Assembly (NCBI RefSeq): GCF_005239225.2
Contig: NC_133296.1
Span: 9,486,001-9,550,000, forward strand
Length of the DNA: 64,000 nt
Direction of reading: 5' to 3'
DNA from: Populus alba
Lineage: Eukaryota > Streptophyta > Magnoliopsida > Malpighiales > Salicaceae
The notes below the pieces were generated by a model, which worked only from the letters and a program-made list of their open reading frames with translations, had not been told where the DNA came from and did not search any database. Below, in pieces: positions 11,601 through 23,760 of this stretch. Both the position numbers and the translations under genes were made by a program. The stretch's first letter is position 1. The number at the start of each line of letters is the position of its first letter.

Positions 11601-12289
11601 TTAGTTTCTATTCTTCATAATTTTTAACTAAATTTATCATGTCAAGGTGAAAAGGTTTCACTAATGGTGTTCGAATAAGTATAGTATAAACTTAACATGG
11701 ACTTTGATATTTGATATTAACATGTTTATAATTGTTATCTTACTCACTCTTAATACCTTGCTTGTTAAATGGTTAATCTAGATTTGTGGTGAATAACCTT
11801 TGGTACAACAAATACTTGATCCTTTCATAGCCAACTGTATGGTATAACCGACACCTGTGTTATGAAAAGAACTTGATTTGTTGTTGACATAAGTTATCAT
11901 CATGAATACCTGACAATATTTATAAGTATTAGCATTACTCAAATAAGATAATTAATATGATCATGTTAATAATTTATAATTCGATAAGAACCTCCTTTGT
12001 GTGTGTTTTCCGGTTAAGAAATAAAAGGAGTTTATATTATACTTCTTTGAAATATCTTTAGTGGATCCTCTAACCTTGACAACTATTTTATCATTGTTTA
12101 ATCCTTACATCAATATCACACCTTAAAGCTCTCTTCAACTCCTTTTATGTTATAAAATTCTTTAAATATTTTTTGTATTTGTTATTTATATAGTTGACCT
12201 TCCTATGGATCGACCCCGGTCTTGTCAAATTATTTATTACTTCGATTCTCCTGCACTTGGGATAAGACATCAATCTTTTGATCGTGTCA
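11601..12289 (+). repeat. LTR-E 3' part (5' LTR of Athila-type element)
   Basis: Matches the inverted LTR-E at 60225-61959 and ends GATCGTGTCA immediately before a tRNA-Asp primer site. Together with 10555-10720 it forms a 5' LTR interrupted by gypsy C tail plus LTR-C. Confidence 0.82.
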
Positions 12290-12295
12290 AGTTTT

Positions 12296-12313
12296 TAGCG
12301 CCGTTGTCGGGGA
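12296..12313 (+). other. Primer binding site, tRNA-Asp type
   Basis: TAGCGCCGTTGTCGGGGA is two bases off the Athila/Tat primer site TGGCGCCGTTGCCGGGGA seen intact at 44728-44745. It lies six bases after the LTR-E end. Confidence 0.85.
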
Positions 12314-12502
12314 GGTAAATTACTGTATAAATTATATATTTTATTTTATTCTCTTTTCACTTTTCTTTTATCTATTTTTTGTTTTTGTTTTTGTTTCTGT
12401 TTTATTTTATTTTTTTATTCTCTTTCTACATGTGTGTGAGAGTTTGGTCAAGTACATTAAGTGATAAAGTTTGTAAGGTATCTCCATCTTCTTTAGAAAA
12501 GC

Positions 12503-14280
12503 ATGGCTGAAGAAGATAACCAGTCACTTCATAATGAAAATGACCATGTTAGAACACTTAGAGACCACATGAATCCAAAAAGAACAAGTGCACCATCATG
12601 CATAGTTTTTCCTCCAGCATCTCACTTTAACTTTAAACCAGATATTATTCAACTTTTACCTACTTTTCATGGCTTAGATCTAGAAAATCCATACTTGAAT
12701 TTAAGGATGTCTGTAACACCTATAATGACTTAAATTGTAGAATGAACACCATCAGATTAAAGCTTTTTCCTTTTTCATTAAAAAATAAAGCTAAAACATG
12801 GCTACAAAATCTTATGTCAGGATCTATTCGTACTTATGATGAAATGCAACACTAATTTTTGAAGAAGTTTGTTCTCTTAAAGAAGTTTTTTCCTTCTCAG
12901 AGAACAAACTTTTTCAAAAGACAAATCACCACTTTCACTCAAAAACTAGGAGAAACATTTTACCATGTTGGGATAGGTATAGAGACTTGCTTACTACATG
13001 TCATTATCATTGTTTTGAAACATGGAGATTGATTTCACATTTTTATGAATAATTAACACCTAAAAATAGGCAAATAGTGGAATTGATGTGCAATGGAACT
13101 TTTGAAGATAAAAAGACCTTGAAGAAGCAATAGAGTATTTAGACTTATTAGCTGAAAATGCTCAAAATTAGGACATTGTAACCACTTATGAGGCATCAAG
13201 TAAAACCCAACCGCATACATCTAGCGGAGGTATGTACAACCTTAGTGAAGATCATGACCTCTAAGCTAAATTTGCATATTTAGTTAGAAAAGTCGAGGCA
13301 CTAGAATTGAAAAGGAGTGGTCAATTAAAATCTATTCAAGAAATTATGTGTCAAATCTATGAAACTAATGAGCACGCAACAAATGATTGTCCAACCTTGT
13401 TTTCTTTTAAGAAATGTCTTCACGAACAAGCCAATGCTTTAAATAGTTTTCAAATGCCAAATCATAATCCATACTCATAAACATACAATCCTGGTTGGAG
13501 AAATCATCCAAACTTTAGTTGGAAGAGGAGTACCAATAATACACAAACTTCACAGCCATCATTTCAAGCACACCATAATTTTCAAAATTCTCATGGATAT
13601 GCACCTCCTTATACTCCCCCTCCTAGAACAAATCTTGAGGAGACATTGCACGTATTCATTGAAAAGTAAGAGACAATCAACACTCAACATGCTCAAACCA
13701 TGATAGATTTAAAAGATACTCTTGGAAAATTCATATCAACTCTCCATTTTCAGGAGAAAGGTAAGTTTCCATCTCAACCACAATAAAATCCTAAGAGGCA
13801 ATACAATACAAATGTGAGCAACTTTGGAATCCCCCATATGGATCAAGTCAAATTAGTCATTACTCTTCATAGTGGTAAGGTTATTAAAAAATATATTCTT
13901 GAACTTTGTGAGAAAGATGATGAGTCAATCCCTATGGGTAAGGAAAGGGAGGAACCTGAAAATTGCAAAGAAAAGACTGACTCCTCACTAGCACTTCCAT
14001 TTCCTCATGTCATGACCAAAAAAAGGAAAGTCAATCACAACTCTGAAATCTTTAAAACTTTCAAATAGGTAAGGATCAATATACCTTTGTTAAATACTAT
14101 CAAACATGTACCTTCCTATGATACATTTTTGAAAGATTTGTACACCATACAGAGAACACTAAATGTGAAAAAGAAAGCCTTCTTAGCCTAGCAAGTAAGT
14201 GTCATTCTTCAAAACAATAATGCTTTGAAATATAAAGACCCTGGTTATCCAACAATTTCATACTTTATTGAAGAACATAA
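12503..14280 (+). pseudogene. Athila-type gag, broken
   Basis: Starts at ATG 12503 (MAEEDNQSLHN) after a 5' leader of about 190 bases. It reads RTLRDHMNPKRTSAPSCIVF, then IIQLLPTFHGLDLENPYL, a gag core, a region with H/C pairs (CQIY...NDCPTL), and after 13814 the stretch before protease (IPLLNTIKHVPSYDTFLKDL-like). This order is characteristic of Athila/Tat gag-pol. A deletion/frameshift near 12705, many stops (for example 13664 TAA and 14188 TAG) and truncation before the protease make it non-functional. A better-kept copy lies inverted at 43042-44551. Confidence 0.85.
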
Positions 14281-15989
14281 AATTAACATAATGTTGCCCC
14301 CTTGCACTCGGGTCATTGCCCCTAAGTATGCTCTGTCAGCGACTTAGATAAATAATGGTTTTAAAAGACCATTCTCTCATTTCTTTCCTTTTCAATTTGG
14401 TGAAGGAATATGGGTTTAGAATGAATCTTGAAATCTTAATCTTGCATTTTGAAAAAAAAAAAATCATTTCGATGTGAGTTGAAAACAATTTGCTTTTGAA
14501 ATCATGCAACTCCTTGGTTATTTTCTTTCTTGGAAAAAAAATTATTTGCTCTTGTGTTTGGCGATAAGGTGACCTTCTATCTTTATAGGTTTTAAAAGTG
14601 AAAGGCTCGAGAAAAAGCTTAAGGTTGTCTTTGAGAAAATTTTGTCTCTTTTTGAACACTCATTTTATCAACATAAATAATAATAAGTAGCTTGTTCTCG
14701 ATGTCATGACTCTAATAAAAAAGTACTCTTTGCATTTCAAAAGCATTGTTTATTGTTCCAAATTGCTTACTTGCTTCCTTGATTAGAAAGGGTTTGTATA
14801 GGCACGTAACGGAGGCTATGGTTTTTGGTTATGAAAGAAAAGGATTCAGAAGGCTCAAAGAGTGTCTCAGGGTTTCAAAGAATGAGGATCACTATCAGTA
14901 GTTCGACTCTTTGTATCTTTCATCTTTTCTTTTATAGCTCTTCTTTGATTTTCTATTTTTCTCTTTTTTCATTTCTTTGCGCATACTTACTTCATCCTGG
15001 TTATCACTCTTTCTTATGATTTAGGCATGCCCCCTAACATTTGAGTTTCTTAGGCTCTTTTTTCGTTTAAGCTTTCATGTTTTTTCTTGTTTTTTTTTTC
15101 ATTGAAATTTTCACTTACTAGGGGTATGGGGTGTGATCCTAATCAGGATTTTTTCATTAAAGAAAAATTATTCAGGCTAAAAAAAGGATCGCAAGGGATA
15201 TATTTATTTTAGGATGGAAAAGGAATAACAAAGATGGCCTTTCTTCATCTCAAACGTAAGCATTTAAGATCAATAAACTTTGACCTCGTCCAATTTGATG
15301 GTTTGGACTTTTTGCAAAGAAATGCATTTTATGAGTCTATGAGCAACGAGTTCCCTTCATATCATTATTCATACATTTATAACGCATAGCTTAAGAGTCA
15401 TGGCATTTTCTGTTCATGCACTTTGGTTTAGAGTTTAATCATCTCAATGAAGGAGTTGCTTGATTCATGTGTCATTCTAAAAGTAAAATGTCAAAAATGT
15501 CATTCTAAATAAACATCAAATCATTTTTTAAACCAAAATGCAAGTTTAATTTTTCAAAACTCCAATGGGAAAAATATTTTTGGTAAAAAAAATGAATTGA
15601 GTCTATAAGATCATACAAGGCTTCAAAGGCGTATTTATGAGTTCTTTAGAGAGAACCCTTTTCCATGATGTTTGGATGTAACTCGACGAAAGAGACACAT
15701 TAAAAGGACAAACTCATTATTTCATTGACACTCTTAGAAAATAAGCTCAACAACAAAGACCTTATGCCAACAAGGTAATATAAAAGGGCTAATCATTGAC
15801 TGGAATTTCTAGAATCTTCCAATCATCTCTCTCTTATGAACTCTTCAATTAGGGTGCATTTTCCAATAGTCTGTTAAGGTCACGCATAGACCAGTCTTGG
15901 TCTAATGACACTGTGGCATCATCTTTAGGATAAGTGATCTCTAGATGTCTTTGTTTTGGTAGTTCTTTCTCTCACTTTTGTGACCACCT
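14281..15989 (+). other. AT-rich stretch without a supported gene
   Basis: No long ORF and no domain that I recognise. A purine-rich GGGGTATGGGGTG followed by TGATCC at about 15120-15137 could be a polypurine tract and LTR start, but I found no partner LTR. It is probably retroelement non-coding sequence linked to the Tat-type gag on its right. Confidence 0.4.
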
Positions 15990-16485
15990 TTGACATTGTG
16001 AACCTCAATTTCTTTCTTTTTATCAAGTGAAACTTTTCTTCTCAATTGAGTCAACAATCCTTTCCAAATGGATGGCTTGTTCAATCCTCTCAGCTATAGC
16101 AAGCAAGTTAGAAAAATATTGTGCAGATCTTCCAACTAGGTATTCAAAGTATGGGGCCTTGAAAGTGTTGACAAAAAAATTGATCATCTCATTTTCCAAC
16201 AAAGGAGGATTAACCTTTGTGGTTGTTTCACGCCACCTTTAAGTGTATTCTCTTATGGACTCCTTGTTATTCTTTTTCATAGCTTGCAAGTTTTACATAT
16301 CAAGGCCCACATCCATATTGAATTTATACTGCATAATGAAAGCATCAACTAAGTCCTTCCACTTTTTTACCTTGGTATTGTCCAACCACATATACCAAGT
16401 AAGGGCAATGTCACTCAAACTATTTTGAAAGAAGTGAATGAACAGTTTCTCATCATGGGCCACCTCAAATGTTTTGTTGCAGTAT
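15990..16485 (-). pseudogene. Tat/Ogre-type gag fragment
   Basis: The minus strand reads LFIHFFQNSLSDIALTWYM, a WKDLVDAFIMQYK segment, a WRETTTKVNPPLLENEMI segment and a GRSAQYFSNLLAIAERIEQA segment. This is the block order of gag in Tat/Ogre-type gypsy elements. There are in-frame stops (M*NLQ, T*RW). Its amino end is cut at 16485 by an LTR-B. Confidence 0.78.
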
Positions 16486-16805
16486 TGATGCGAACCTCAT
16501 GATCACATGGTCACGCAACCCACGCGCAAAGACACCAATTTCCGGAAAGCCAAGTAAATCAGGTTTGATAGGAGTGTGACACAAAGATAACTTGTACCTA
16601 GGCACCAGCACTATTGAAAACGGAGACCCCCACCCAACGAATATTGATTCGTGAACGAGAAGTATAAAGATGACGCCACGAAGAAAGTTGTTCTTCGATA
16701 AGTCGTTTTCAGTTCTTTATAGAACCATGGAAGGGAGATTATCTCACCAACACACAGACACACACACAAAGTGTGGCAAACAAGAAGTTTTATTAATTTG
16801 AATTA
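16486..16805 (-). repeat. LTR-B U5/R fragment
   Basis: Starts TGATGCGAACCTCATG (inverted LTR end) and matches the first ~320 bases of the inverted LTR-B at 17193. It stops where an LTR-C begins, so the rest of its U3 is displaced or lost. Confidence 0.83.
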
Positions 16806-17192
16806 TGATGCGAACCTCGTGATCACATGGTCACGCAACCCACAATCAAGATTGAGATCTGATCCCGGAAAGCCGAAATAGGTCTGATATGAGTGCGACA
16901 CAATGGAAACCTGCCCCAAGGCACCAACACTATTGGAATGAGCAAAATGGCGCCACGAAGCCAGCTAATTTTCGATAAGTCAGATTCAGTTCGTTCAAGA
17001 ACTGAAGAATGCAAGAATCACTCTCACACATTAAAACTGAAAAATTCAGAATAATAATCATCAAAGCTGCCGAAATTTTGGCCTACATGAGTTTAAATAG
17101 TTCTTGAAAAGTTAACCCTAATGGACCCTTTATGTGGACTTATATGAGGTCCACTCAAAACTGGCCCAAAACCCTAAAATGAAAAGCCCATA

Positions 17193-18192
17193 TGATGCGA
17201 ACCTCGTGATCACGTGGTCATGCAACCCACACGCAAAGACACCAATTCCTGGAAAGCCAAGTAAATCAGGTTTGATAGGAGTGTGACACAAAGATAACTT
17301 GTACCTAGGCACCAACACTATTGGAAACGGAGACCCCCACCCAACGAATATTGATTCGCGAACGAGAAGTATAAGGATGACGCCACGAAGACAGTTGTTC
17401 TTCGATAAGTCGTTTTCAGTTCTTTAGAGAACCATGGAAGGGAGATTATCTCACCAACACACACACACAAAGTGCGGCAAACAAGAAGTTTTATTAATAT
17501 GAATTGTCTTCTTAAATGTCTGGTTATGCCCTTATTTATAGTGACTGCAAACTAAAATAAACCCTTATGTGGACTTATATGATGCCCACTTACAATTAAA
17601 CCCAAATAATATAAATATACCCTAAACTAAGAAGAAAATAACATTAAAATAAATAAATCCGAATTTAATATCTTAAATATGATAGGATCAGATTTGTAGC
17701 CCTTTAGAAGACCTATATAAGCTAGGAGAATCAAATCTGAAGGTAGAATTAGTTCTGAAATCTTTTTTCCTTTTTGTAGCTAGGATGAATAAGGAATCCT
17801 TGCGAGAAAAGGATTCTGAAACATTTATGAATCCTTGCCACACTTGGAAACTATGTTGCAGCCCATTAAAGATCTTTGTAGAATTAGGAGATTCCCAAAA
17901 TAAGCTGCCGCATCCTTTTAGGAAAAGAATCCCAGCCAAATAGGAAGTCCACAAGTCAAAAGGAAGTAAATAACAAAACCCGTACAGCCTCTGTTGACCC
18001 GTGTTTGGATGCCTTGCCGAACTCCGATTGACATGATATTTTAACCCAAGGTACGAAAACATGTCAGGAGCCTCCACGTAAAATTGCAGCCCAATCCAAC
18101 GGTGGGATTGAGAATTATGACTATTTCCGTAAAACTGGATAGTTGCGCATTTTACGTCAAAATCCGAATTTGACCTTAGCTGGATCGTATCA
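17193..18192 (-). repeat. 3' LTR (LTR-B) of NA copy 1
   Basis: Minus-strand LTR from TGATACGATCC at 18192 to TTCGCATCA at 17193. A reading frame enters it from the internal ORF and stays open to 17688 (about 170 codons in U3). Confidence 0.93.
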
Positions 18193-18900
18193 TTCCCTCT
18201 CTCTTCAAGATGATTCGTCCTCGAATCACCAACAAGTTGAATGGACAATTCCTTAGCCTCATTTTGAAGCCTCTGGAATTCTTTTCTTGCCAACAATCAT
18301 CGCCAACAACTTTGGATGAAAGTAGCACCCATTGGTTTTCGTATTTCATCATTGCAACATTTTTTTCTCCTCTCTTTTTGAAGCTTGCTGCGCATTGACT
18401 GCTATCGTCAAAACATCAAGTTCTTGCTTCATCTCCCCGAGAATACGAGATAGACTCTTGGATTCTTTTTTTAGAACACCAATCTCTTTATTTTTGTCCC
18501 TTTGATACCACCTCTCCTTTTGAATCCTCCTTCTCTTTTGCCATAACAACTCATCAAAATACATGAAATTCCTTTGGTTTCTAGGCTGTCGAAAAGCTTC
18601 CCGATAGCCTATGGTCTCATCCTTAAAACCACCATCACCATTATCATCAACGTCCTCCTCATAATCATCCCACTTTGGCCTTTCAGCCCCACTGCCATGG
18701 TTTGATTTCAATTCAGCACCACCCTTCCTCACATCTTGGGTACATGTTCCAGCCATGTTACCATGCATTGCCACCTTCTCAAGTCTGTCGCACACGTTCC
18801 CCATCGTGAAATTCATTCTTTCCATCATCTTCGTCATGGCTTGCATTTGGAATTTAAGCTCTACATCGGGAGGGCGCGGTGTGTTGTTTTGTTCTGACAT
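18193..18900 (-). pseudogene. NA element gag-like / coiled-coil / IQ-like ORF (copy 1)
   Basis: The ATG is at 18900 (MSEQNNTPRPPDVELKF). It shows an N-terminal helical stretch (MQAMTKMMERMNFTMGNVCD), an acidic linker (DDYEEDVDDNGDGGF), a basic segment (WQKRRRIQKERWYQRD), a coiled coil (KKESKSLSRILGEMKQELDV), then an IQ-like motif (FIQSCWRRLLARKEF in the other copies) and a polyprotein-like end (HLEERGNDTI). This copy has one extra A at about 18358 and a TGA replacing an Arg codon inside the IQ-like segment at about 18320. No zinc knuckle and no enzyme domain are present. It may provide packaging or be decayed; the IQ-like part could be captured host sequence. Confidence 0.75.
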
Positions 18901-19872
18901 GATATTTACCTGCAAAAATTGGTTAGTGAAAAAAAAAATATATCCTCACGTCGCTCGTGTTTCACTCAAACACTCCGAATGTCCTCACACGCTCACACCT
19001 CTCGTCTCACCTTCTTACGGTTCTTGCGAAACTGAAACCAACACCAAATAAAACCAACTTGGCAGCGCAATCCAAATATATCTATATATATGACTCAAGA
19101 AGCAATAAAAACCAAAAAACAAGCAAAACGAAACTGCGATGATAGTCTCACGAGTAGCAGGCGAGTCTATCCGAAATATGAACGAAACTGAAGACTCGAA
19201 TAAAAAAAACAGAAAAAAAATATGAAAAATGATGAAACAACACCCAGATACGTTGGATATGATGAAAATAAATGGCAAGAAATGAAAACAACAGAAAGAA
19301 AGTGAATTTCAAAAGTTGACGCAAAACAGACTCGTTTACGACGAGTTAAGTCCGGATCTGGAACCTAAAGTCAATGATGTCCAATTGAGCTAAAATTTCA
19401 GATATAGCGCTCTACCAACCCAAATAGATAGAATATAAAGTTTGAGCAATTTACGATAAGTTTTGATAGACTGACGCAAAAACGTTATGAATCAGACCTA
19501 ATTAGACCCGAATTTGAAACCCAAAGAAAACGATATCCAATTGACCCCAAAATCAATATGTGTTGCGATTAGGGTCCCAGTAATAACAGAATCAAATTTG
19601 AGCTCATTCTGAGTTCATTTGATCAAATTTTCCTTTGTTTAGTTTTCTGCAGCAGAAACAAACAAATGACTTTTTCTTTGTTTTTTTTTTTCCTTTGTTT
19701 TAATGCAACTGATATATTTTGTTCAGGAACGAAACGAGATAATTTTTTTTTTTTTGATATGATATCAAATCAAGAGAAGAAGAAATTGGACACTAAGGAA
19801 TTATTTTTTTTTTTTGCGGAAACAACAAGAAACGAAAATTTCAGAAGGATATAACCTGATTAATGGAGCCAA
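18901..19872 (-). other. 5' leader of NA copy 1
   Basis: About 970 bases between primer site and ATG without a coding signal, with short homopolymers. It is conserved in NA copy 2 (32872-33714) and copy 3 (46138-47104), so it probably carries the RNA packaging signals of the family. Confidence 0.6.
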
Positions 19873-19884
19873 GCTCTGATACCA
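19873..19884 (-). other. Primer binding site of NA copy 1
   Basis: GCTCTGATACCA on the plus strand is the complement of TGGTATCAGAGC (tRNA-iMet), two bases from the 5' LTR. Confidence 0.92.
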
Positions 19885-19886
19885 AA

Positions 19887-20886
19887 TGATGCGAACCTCG
19901 TGATCACGTGGTCATGCAATCCACACGCAAAGACACCAATTCCTGGAAAGCCAAGTAAATCAGGTTTGATAGGAGTGTGACACAAAGATAACTTGTACCT
20001 AGGCACCAACACTATTGGAAACGGAGACCCCCACCCAACGAATATTGATTCGCGAACGAGAAGTATAAGGATGACGCCACGAAGACAGTTGTTCTTCGAT
20101 AAGTCGTTTTCAGTTCTTTAGAGAACCATGGAAGGGAGATTATCTCACCAACACACACACACAAAGTGCGGCAAACAAGAAGTTTTATTAATATGAATTG
20201 TCTTCTTACATGTCTGGTTATGCCCTTATTTATAGTGACTGCAAACTAAAATAAACCCTTATGTGGACTTATATGATGCCCACTTACAATTAAACCCAAA
20301 TAATATAAATATACCCTAAACTAAGAAGAAAATAACATTAAAATAAATAAATCCGAATTTAATATCCTAAATATGATAGGATCAGATTTGTAGCCCTTTA
20401 GAAGACCTATATAAGCTAGGAGAATCAAATCTGAAGGTAGAATTAGTTCTGAAATCTTCTTTCCTTTTTGTAGCTAGGATGAATAAGGAATCCTTGCGAG
20501 AAAAGGATTCTGAAACATTTATGAATCCTTGCCACACTTGGAAACTATGTTGCAGCCCATTAAAGATCTTTGTAGAATTAGGAGATTCCCAAAATAAGCT
20601 GCCGCATCCTTTTAGGAAAAGAATCCCAGCCAAATAGGAAGTCCACAAGTCAAAAGGAAGTAAATAACAAAACCCGTACAGCCTCTGTTGACCCGTGTTT
20701 GGATGCCTTGCCGGACTCCGATTGACATGATATTTTAACCCAAGGTACGAAAACATGTCAGGAGCCTCCACGTAAAATTGCAGCCCGATCCAACGGTGGG
20801 ATTGAGAATTATGACTATTTCCGTAAAACTGGATAGTTGCGCATTTGACGTCAAAATCCGAATTTGACCTTGGCTGGATCGTATCA
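19887..20886 (-). repeat. 5' LTR (LTR-B) of NA copy 1
   Basis: 1000 bp, almost identical to 17193-18192. It keeps the long U3 reading frame (20382-20906). Confidence 0.93.
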
Positions 20887-20996
20887 CCATAACTTAATCC
20901 AAACAAGCCTTGGATCCTAGCTTAAAACAAAGTTTGAATTAAGCCCAAACAAGCCTTGGGCTGTAGCTAACAAAATAAAGAAAAGCCCTTATCTCA

Positions 20997-21647
20997 TAGC
21001 CCAAATAAGGTTGTATTGGACCCCTCTTACACATGGATAAGATGTACTAGGATCTCCTCTTGATACTCCAATGGACCTTCCAATTCTGACTTGGTGGAAA
21101 CCTTCAAAACCAATGCATTCAATGCGTCTTTCAATGTCTTTGTCTTGGACCGAGTCATTGGTCCATTTGGAACATGTAATGGGTCCTTGCTGGTGTTTCT
21201 GGGCTGGTCCGCATCATCCCCTCTCTCCTCGAAAGGATTTGACCTCGAATCAAAATCTGTGTCAAACAATGTAAGATCAGCAACATTAAAGGTAGCACTA
21301 ACACTATACTCACCTGGAAGGTCAATTTTGTATGCGTTGTCATTGATTCTCTCTAAAACCTGAAAAGGACCATCACCACGAGGCTGTAATTTTGATTTCC
21401 TTTGGTTAGGAAATCGTTCCTTACGCATGTGCACCCATACCCAATCACCGGGTTGGAAAACAACCAGTTTACGTCCCTTATTTGCTTTAGAAGCGTAAAG
21501 TCTGTTCTTTTTCTCTATTTGTAGTCGAACTCCCTCATGGAGTTCTCTCACCATCTTTGCCTTCTTTTCACCATCTAAACTTACCCTTTCTTCAAAAGGT
21601 AAAGGAATTAAGTCCATAGGAGTTAGTGGATTAAAACCATAAACAAT
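20997..21647 (-). pseudogene. Gypsy C pol C-terminal part
   Basis: The minus-strand frame 21027-21660 reads [40 protein letters not shown], a [20 protein letters not shown] segment, then DGPFQVLERINDNAYKIDLP and the tail NGPMTRSKTKTLKDALNALV. This is the end of the integrase and the C-terminal extension of a gypsy polyprotein. It is uninterrupted here but is cut from the rest of pol (27595-28463) by the LINE. The 3' LTR-C follows directly. Confidence 0.87.
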
Positions 21648-22230
21648 GTCAGAGTCGCCGGCTGATTTTGCTTTGTTATACCGTTGGATCCAGACTATTT
21701 TTTGGTATGTTGTGAACATCTATATTGCCTCCATTCTGTCCAGAGGGATCTTCCATATTGGATTCCTCCTGCGGAAGCTAGCCATTTGAATATTTCTGGA
21801 AAAATCCTTCTCGGAACAGTCAGAGCCGCCGGTATATTTCTCCTTCTTCCACCGTTGGATCAAGCTTATTTTTGGATATGTGATGCGTCTAGTTATGATA
21901 CACATTCTGAACGGTGGAGATTAGAAATTAAGCCTCCAGCAACGTTTTCTACATGTTCAAAAAAAGGTCATCATTCTCGGGTCAGTTTCGATATAATTAA
22001 GATCTACGGAGATCCAACCATTAAACTGTGCTGCTTTTTGAATATGTTATACATAACATGTGTATCTACCTTTGAATCATTGGGATTTTTGACTGAACAG
22101 ATTGTTGTTCCAATCATAGTGCTGGTTGCTTATTAGTGCTTCTTGGACTGAGTTTGTGTCCTTAGAACGTTCTATCTAGTATTTGTATGCTGCCACATTG
22201 TCTTTGTATTCTGCTGTCGAATTTGTTCCA
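21648..22230 (+). promoter_or_regulatory. LINE 5' UTR with tandem monomer-like repeats
   Basis: GTCAGAGTCGCCGG at 21648 and GTCAGAGCCGCCGG at 21819 begin two related units that share CCGTTGGATC and a TTTTTGG block. LINE promoters are internal and often lie in such 5' repeats; promoter activity is inferred. Confidence 0.55.
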
Positions 22231-23639
22231 ATGGCTAGCTCTGACATTGAACAACACAATGGAGTTAAATCTGGCCATACCTTACAATTAGAGCTCCAAG
22301 CTATGCTAAATAGTCATGACATAAATCCTGTGTTGGGTTCTAAAGTTGATGAGTTGAAGGTTGGGTCTAAGCAACAAGAACAGCTACACCTTAGCCCCTA
22401 ATTGAATTTTTTAAATGCTTTGAAGGGCTCTGATGTTGATGACAATAAGGGTAGGATGTCCCTTGATATGAATCCAGTCCGTAACTTGCATTTTGCTCCC
22501 CCTGCAATAACTGATGGTCGTGTGACAGTAGCTCCTCCACTTGATGTGTTTGAGGATGGCTGTGAACTTTGGAAGTCCACTCTAGTTGGTCATTTCGTGG
22601 GTCAGAAATTACCCTATCCTGTTGTTAATTCTATTGCCAAAAGAATATGGGGCTCCCATGGTCTATCCGAAGTTTTATCTTCTGATAATGGATTCTTTAT
22701 CTTCACTTTTGATTATGTTGATCGCGCCACTAATGTTCTGGAGAGAGCCCCATGGCACATGGCCAACAGACCTTTGGTGCTTAAACGTTGGCATCCGAAC
22801 ATGCAATTTTTGAAAGATAATCTGGATAGAGTTCCGGTATGGGTTAAGCTCTATAATGTTCTTCTAGAGTATTGGACTGTTAAAGGGTTGAGTTGTGTAG
22901 CGAGTGCTATTGGGGTTCCCCTTCATGCTGACCTTACTACATTGTTGCGTAAAAGGCTTAGCTACGCAAGAGTTTGCGTTGAGATAGAAGCTTCGAAAAC
23001 GCTGGTGAAGGAATACGACCTTCGCTGTCCAAATGGGTTATTCATAACAATTTCAGCGGATTATGAATCGATACCTTCAAGGTGCAGTAATTGCAATGTC
23101 TTTGGACATACCACTGCGATATGTGCTACCAGTAAAGTTGATGATCGTACAATGGGGGTAGAGGGAAAAAGGAAAATAGGAGCTGTGAACTCTAAACATG
23201 CAGATAATAAGCAGAATCAGCTTCAATGGTAGGTAGTTGGTAAACAAAATAAGGGTGTTTAGCATCTGCTTTACATATTGCTGATTGTAATACGAATGAA
23301 ACTGCGACATCAGATGTGCCCAATGCTGGTTGTTATGAAGATGAAAATCCTACCTCTCCTCTTATTTTGAAGAGCTTACGAGCAAACATTGTGCCAGAGG
23401 AAGGGGATGCATGTACTTCTTTAGATCAAAGTTCAACCATCTGTAATACAATTGCTTATGCAACCATGAACCCTGTTAGTCATGAGGTGAATGTTGATAT
23501 TGGAGCTATGGGAGGTGATACAGGCAAGGAAGATGATGATAAGGAGTCGACGTCACTGATCCCAACAAGTCCGCAAAGTCCGATTTCTTCTGACGGGGAA
23601 ACTTTTATTAATCAGTTAGCTAGCAAGGCTACTCTCTAG
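22231..23639 (+). pseudogene. LINE ORF1 (DUF4283 / zinc knuckle protein)
   Basis: The likely start is ATG 22231 (MASSDIEQHNGVK). TAA at 22399-22401 stops the frame, which reopens at once (22402-23232). A DUF4283-type domain covers CELWKSTLVGHFVGQKLPYP to WHMANRPLVLKRWHPNM and a CCHC knuckle follows (CSNCNVFGHTTAIC). After TAG at 23230-23232 the acidic C-terminal part is found in another frame (23316-23639), so there is also a frameshift. The family's ORF1 product binds the element RNA. Confidence 0.82.
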
Positions 23640-23760
23640 AGAAAAAGAAAACGGGTTCTCCAGGCTTTTCAAAGAAGAGTAAGAAATCTGGCTCCTCGAG
23701 GGGGGGCAAGTCAAGGTAATTAGTGTGTTGCTGTTTGGTACTCCTCTCTATTTCCCTATG

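Larger units (their letters stand above)
17193..20886 (-). mobile_element. Full-length non-autonomous LTR element NA (copy 1)
   Basis: Two 1000-bp LTR-B copies (17193-18192 and 19887-20886) in the same minus orientation enclose a 1.7-kb internal region with a tRNA-iMet primer site and one gag-like ORF. It has no protease, RT or integrase. Perfect TSDs CCATA lie at 17188-17192 and 20887-20891. I count about nine differences between the LTRs, which makes it one of the youngest insertions here. It split an LTR-C. It must use enzymes of a related autonomous element. Confidence 0.95.
16806..20996 (-). repeat. LTR-C (3' LTR of gypsy C), split by NA element
   Basis: 16806-17192 and 20887-20996 rejoin to a minus-strand LTR-C ending at ATCTCA, after which gypsy C pol starts. 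It is shorter than the LTR-C at 52599-53240: about 190 bases between the ALU-like CAAGCCTTGGGCTG block and the end are missing. Confidence 0.82.

Noticed and set aside
14336..14659. 107-codon minus-strand ORF rich in Lys/Phe
   Set aside because: Low-complexity, AT-driven; no motif and no relation to the adjacent gag.
14825..15019. Small ORF with a hydrophobic Phe/Ser-rich C-terminus that could look like a membrane peptide
   Set aside because: T-rich sequence gives such runs by chance; no neighbours or conservation to support it.
15120..15137. Possible polypurine tract and LTR start
   Set aside because: No second LTR, primer site or TSD found in the window, so not called as an element.
19666..19854. 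62-codon Phe-rich ORF in the NA leader (also 46156-46350)
   Set aside because: Comes from T-runs in the leader and lies in different frames or with different lengths between copies.
21071..21363. Plus-strand frames over the gypsy C tail (also 53335-53601)
   Set aside because: They recur only because the tail itself is repeated; the minus-strand polyprotein explains the conservation.
22398..22580. Minus-strand frames over the LINE (for example 22398-22580, 25912-26190, 27083-27349)
   Set aside because: Opposite-strand shadows of ORF1/ORF2, without own domain or start context.
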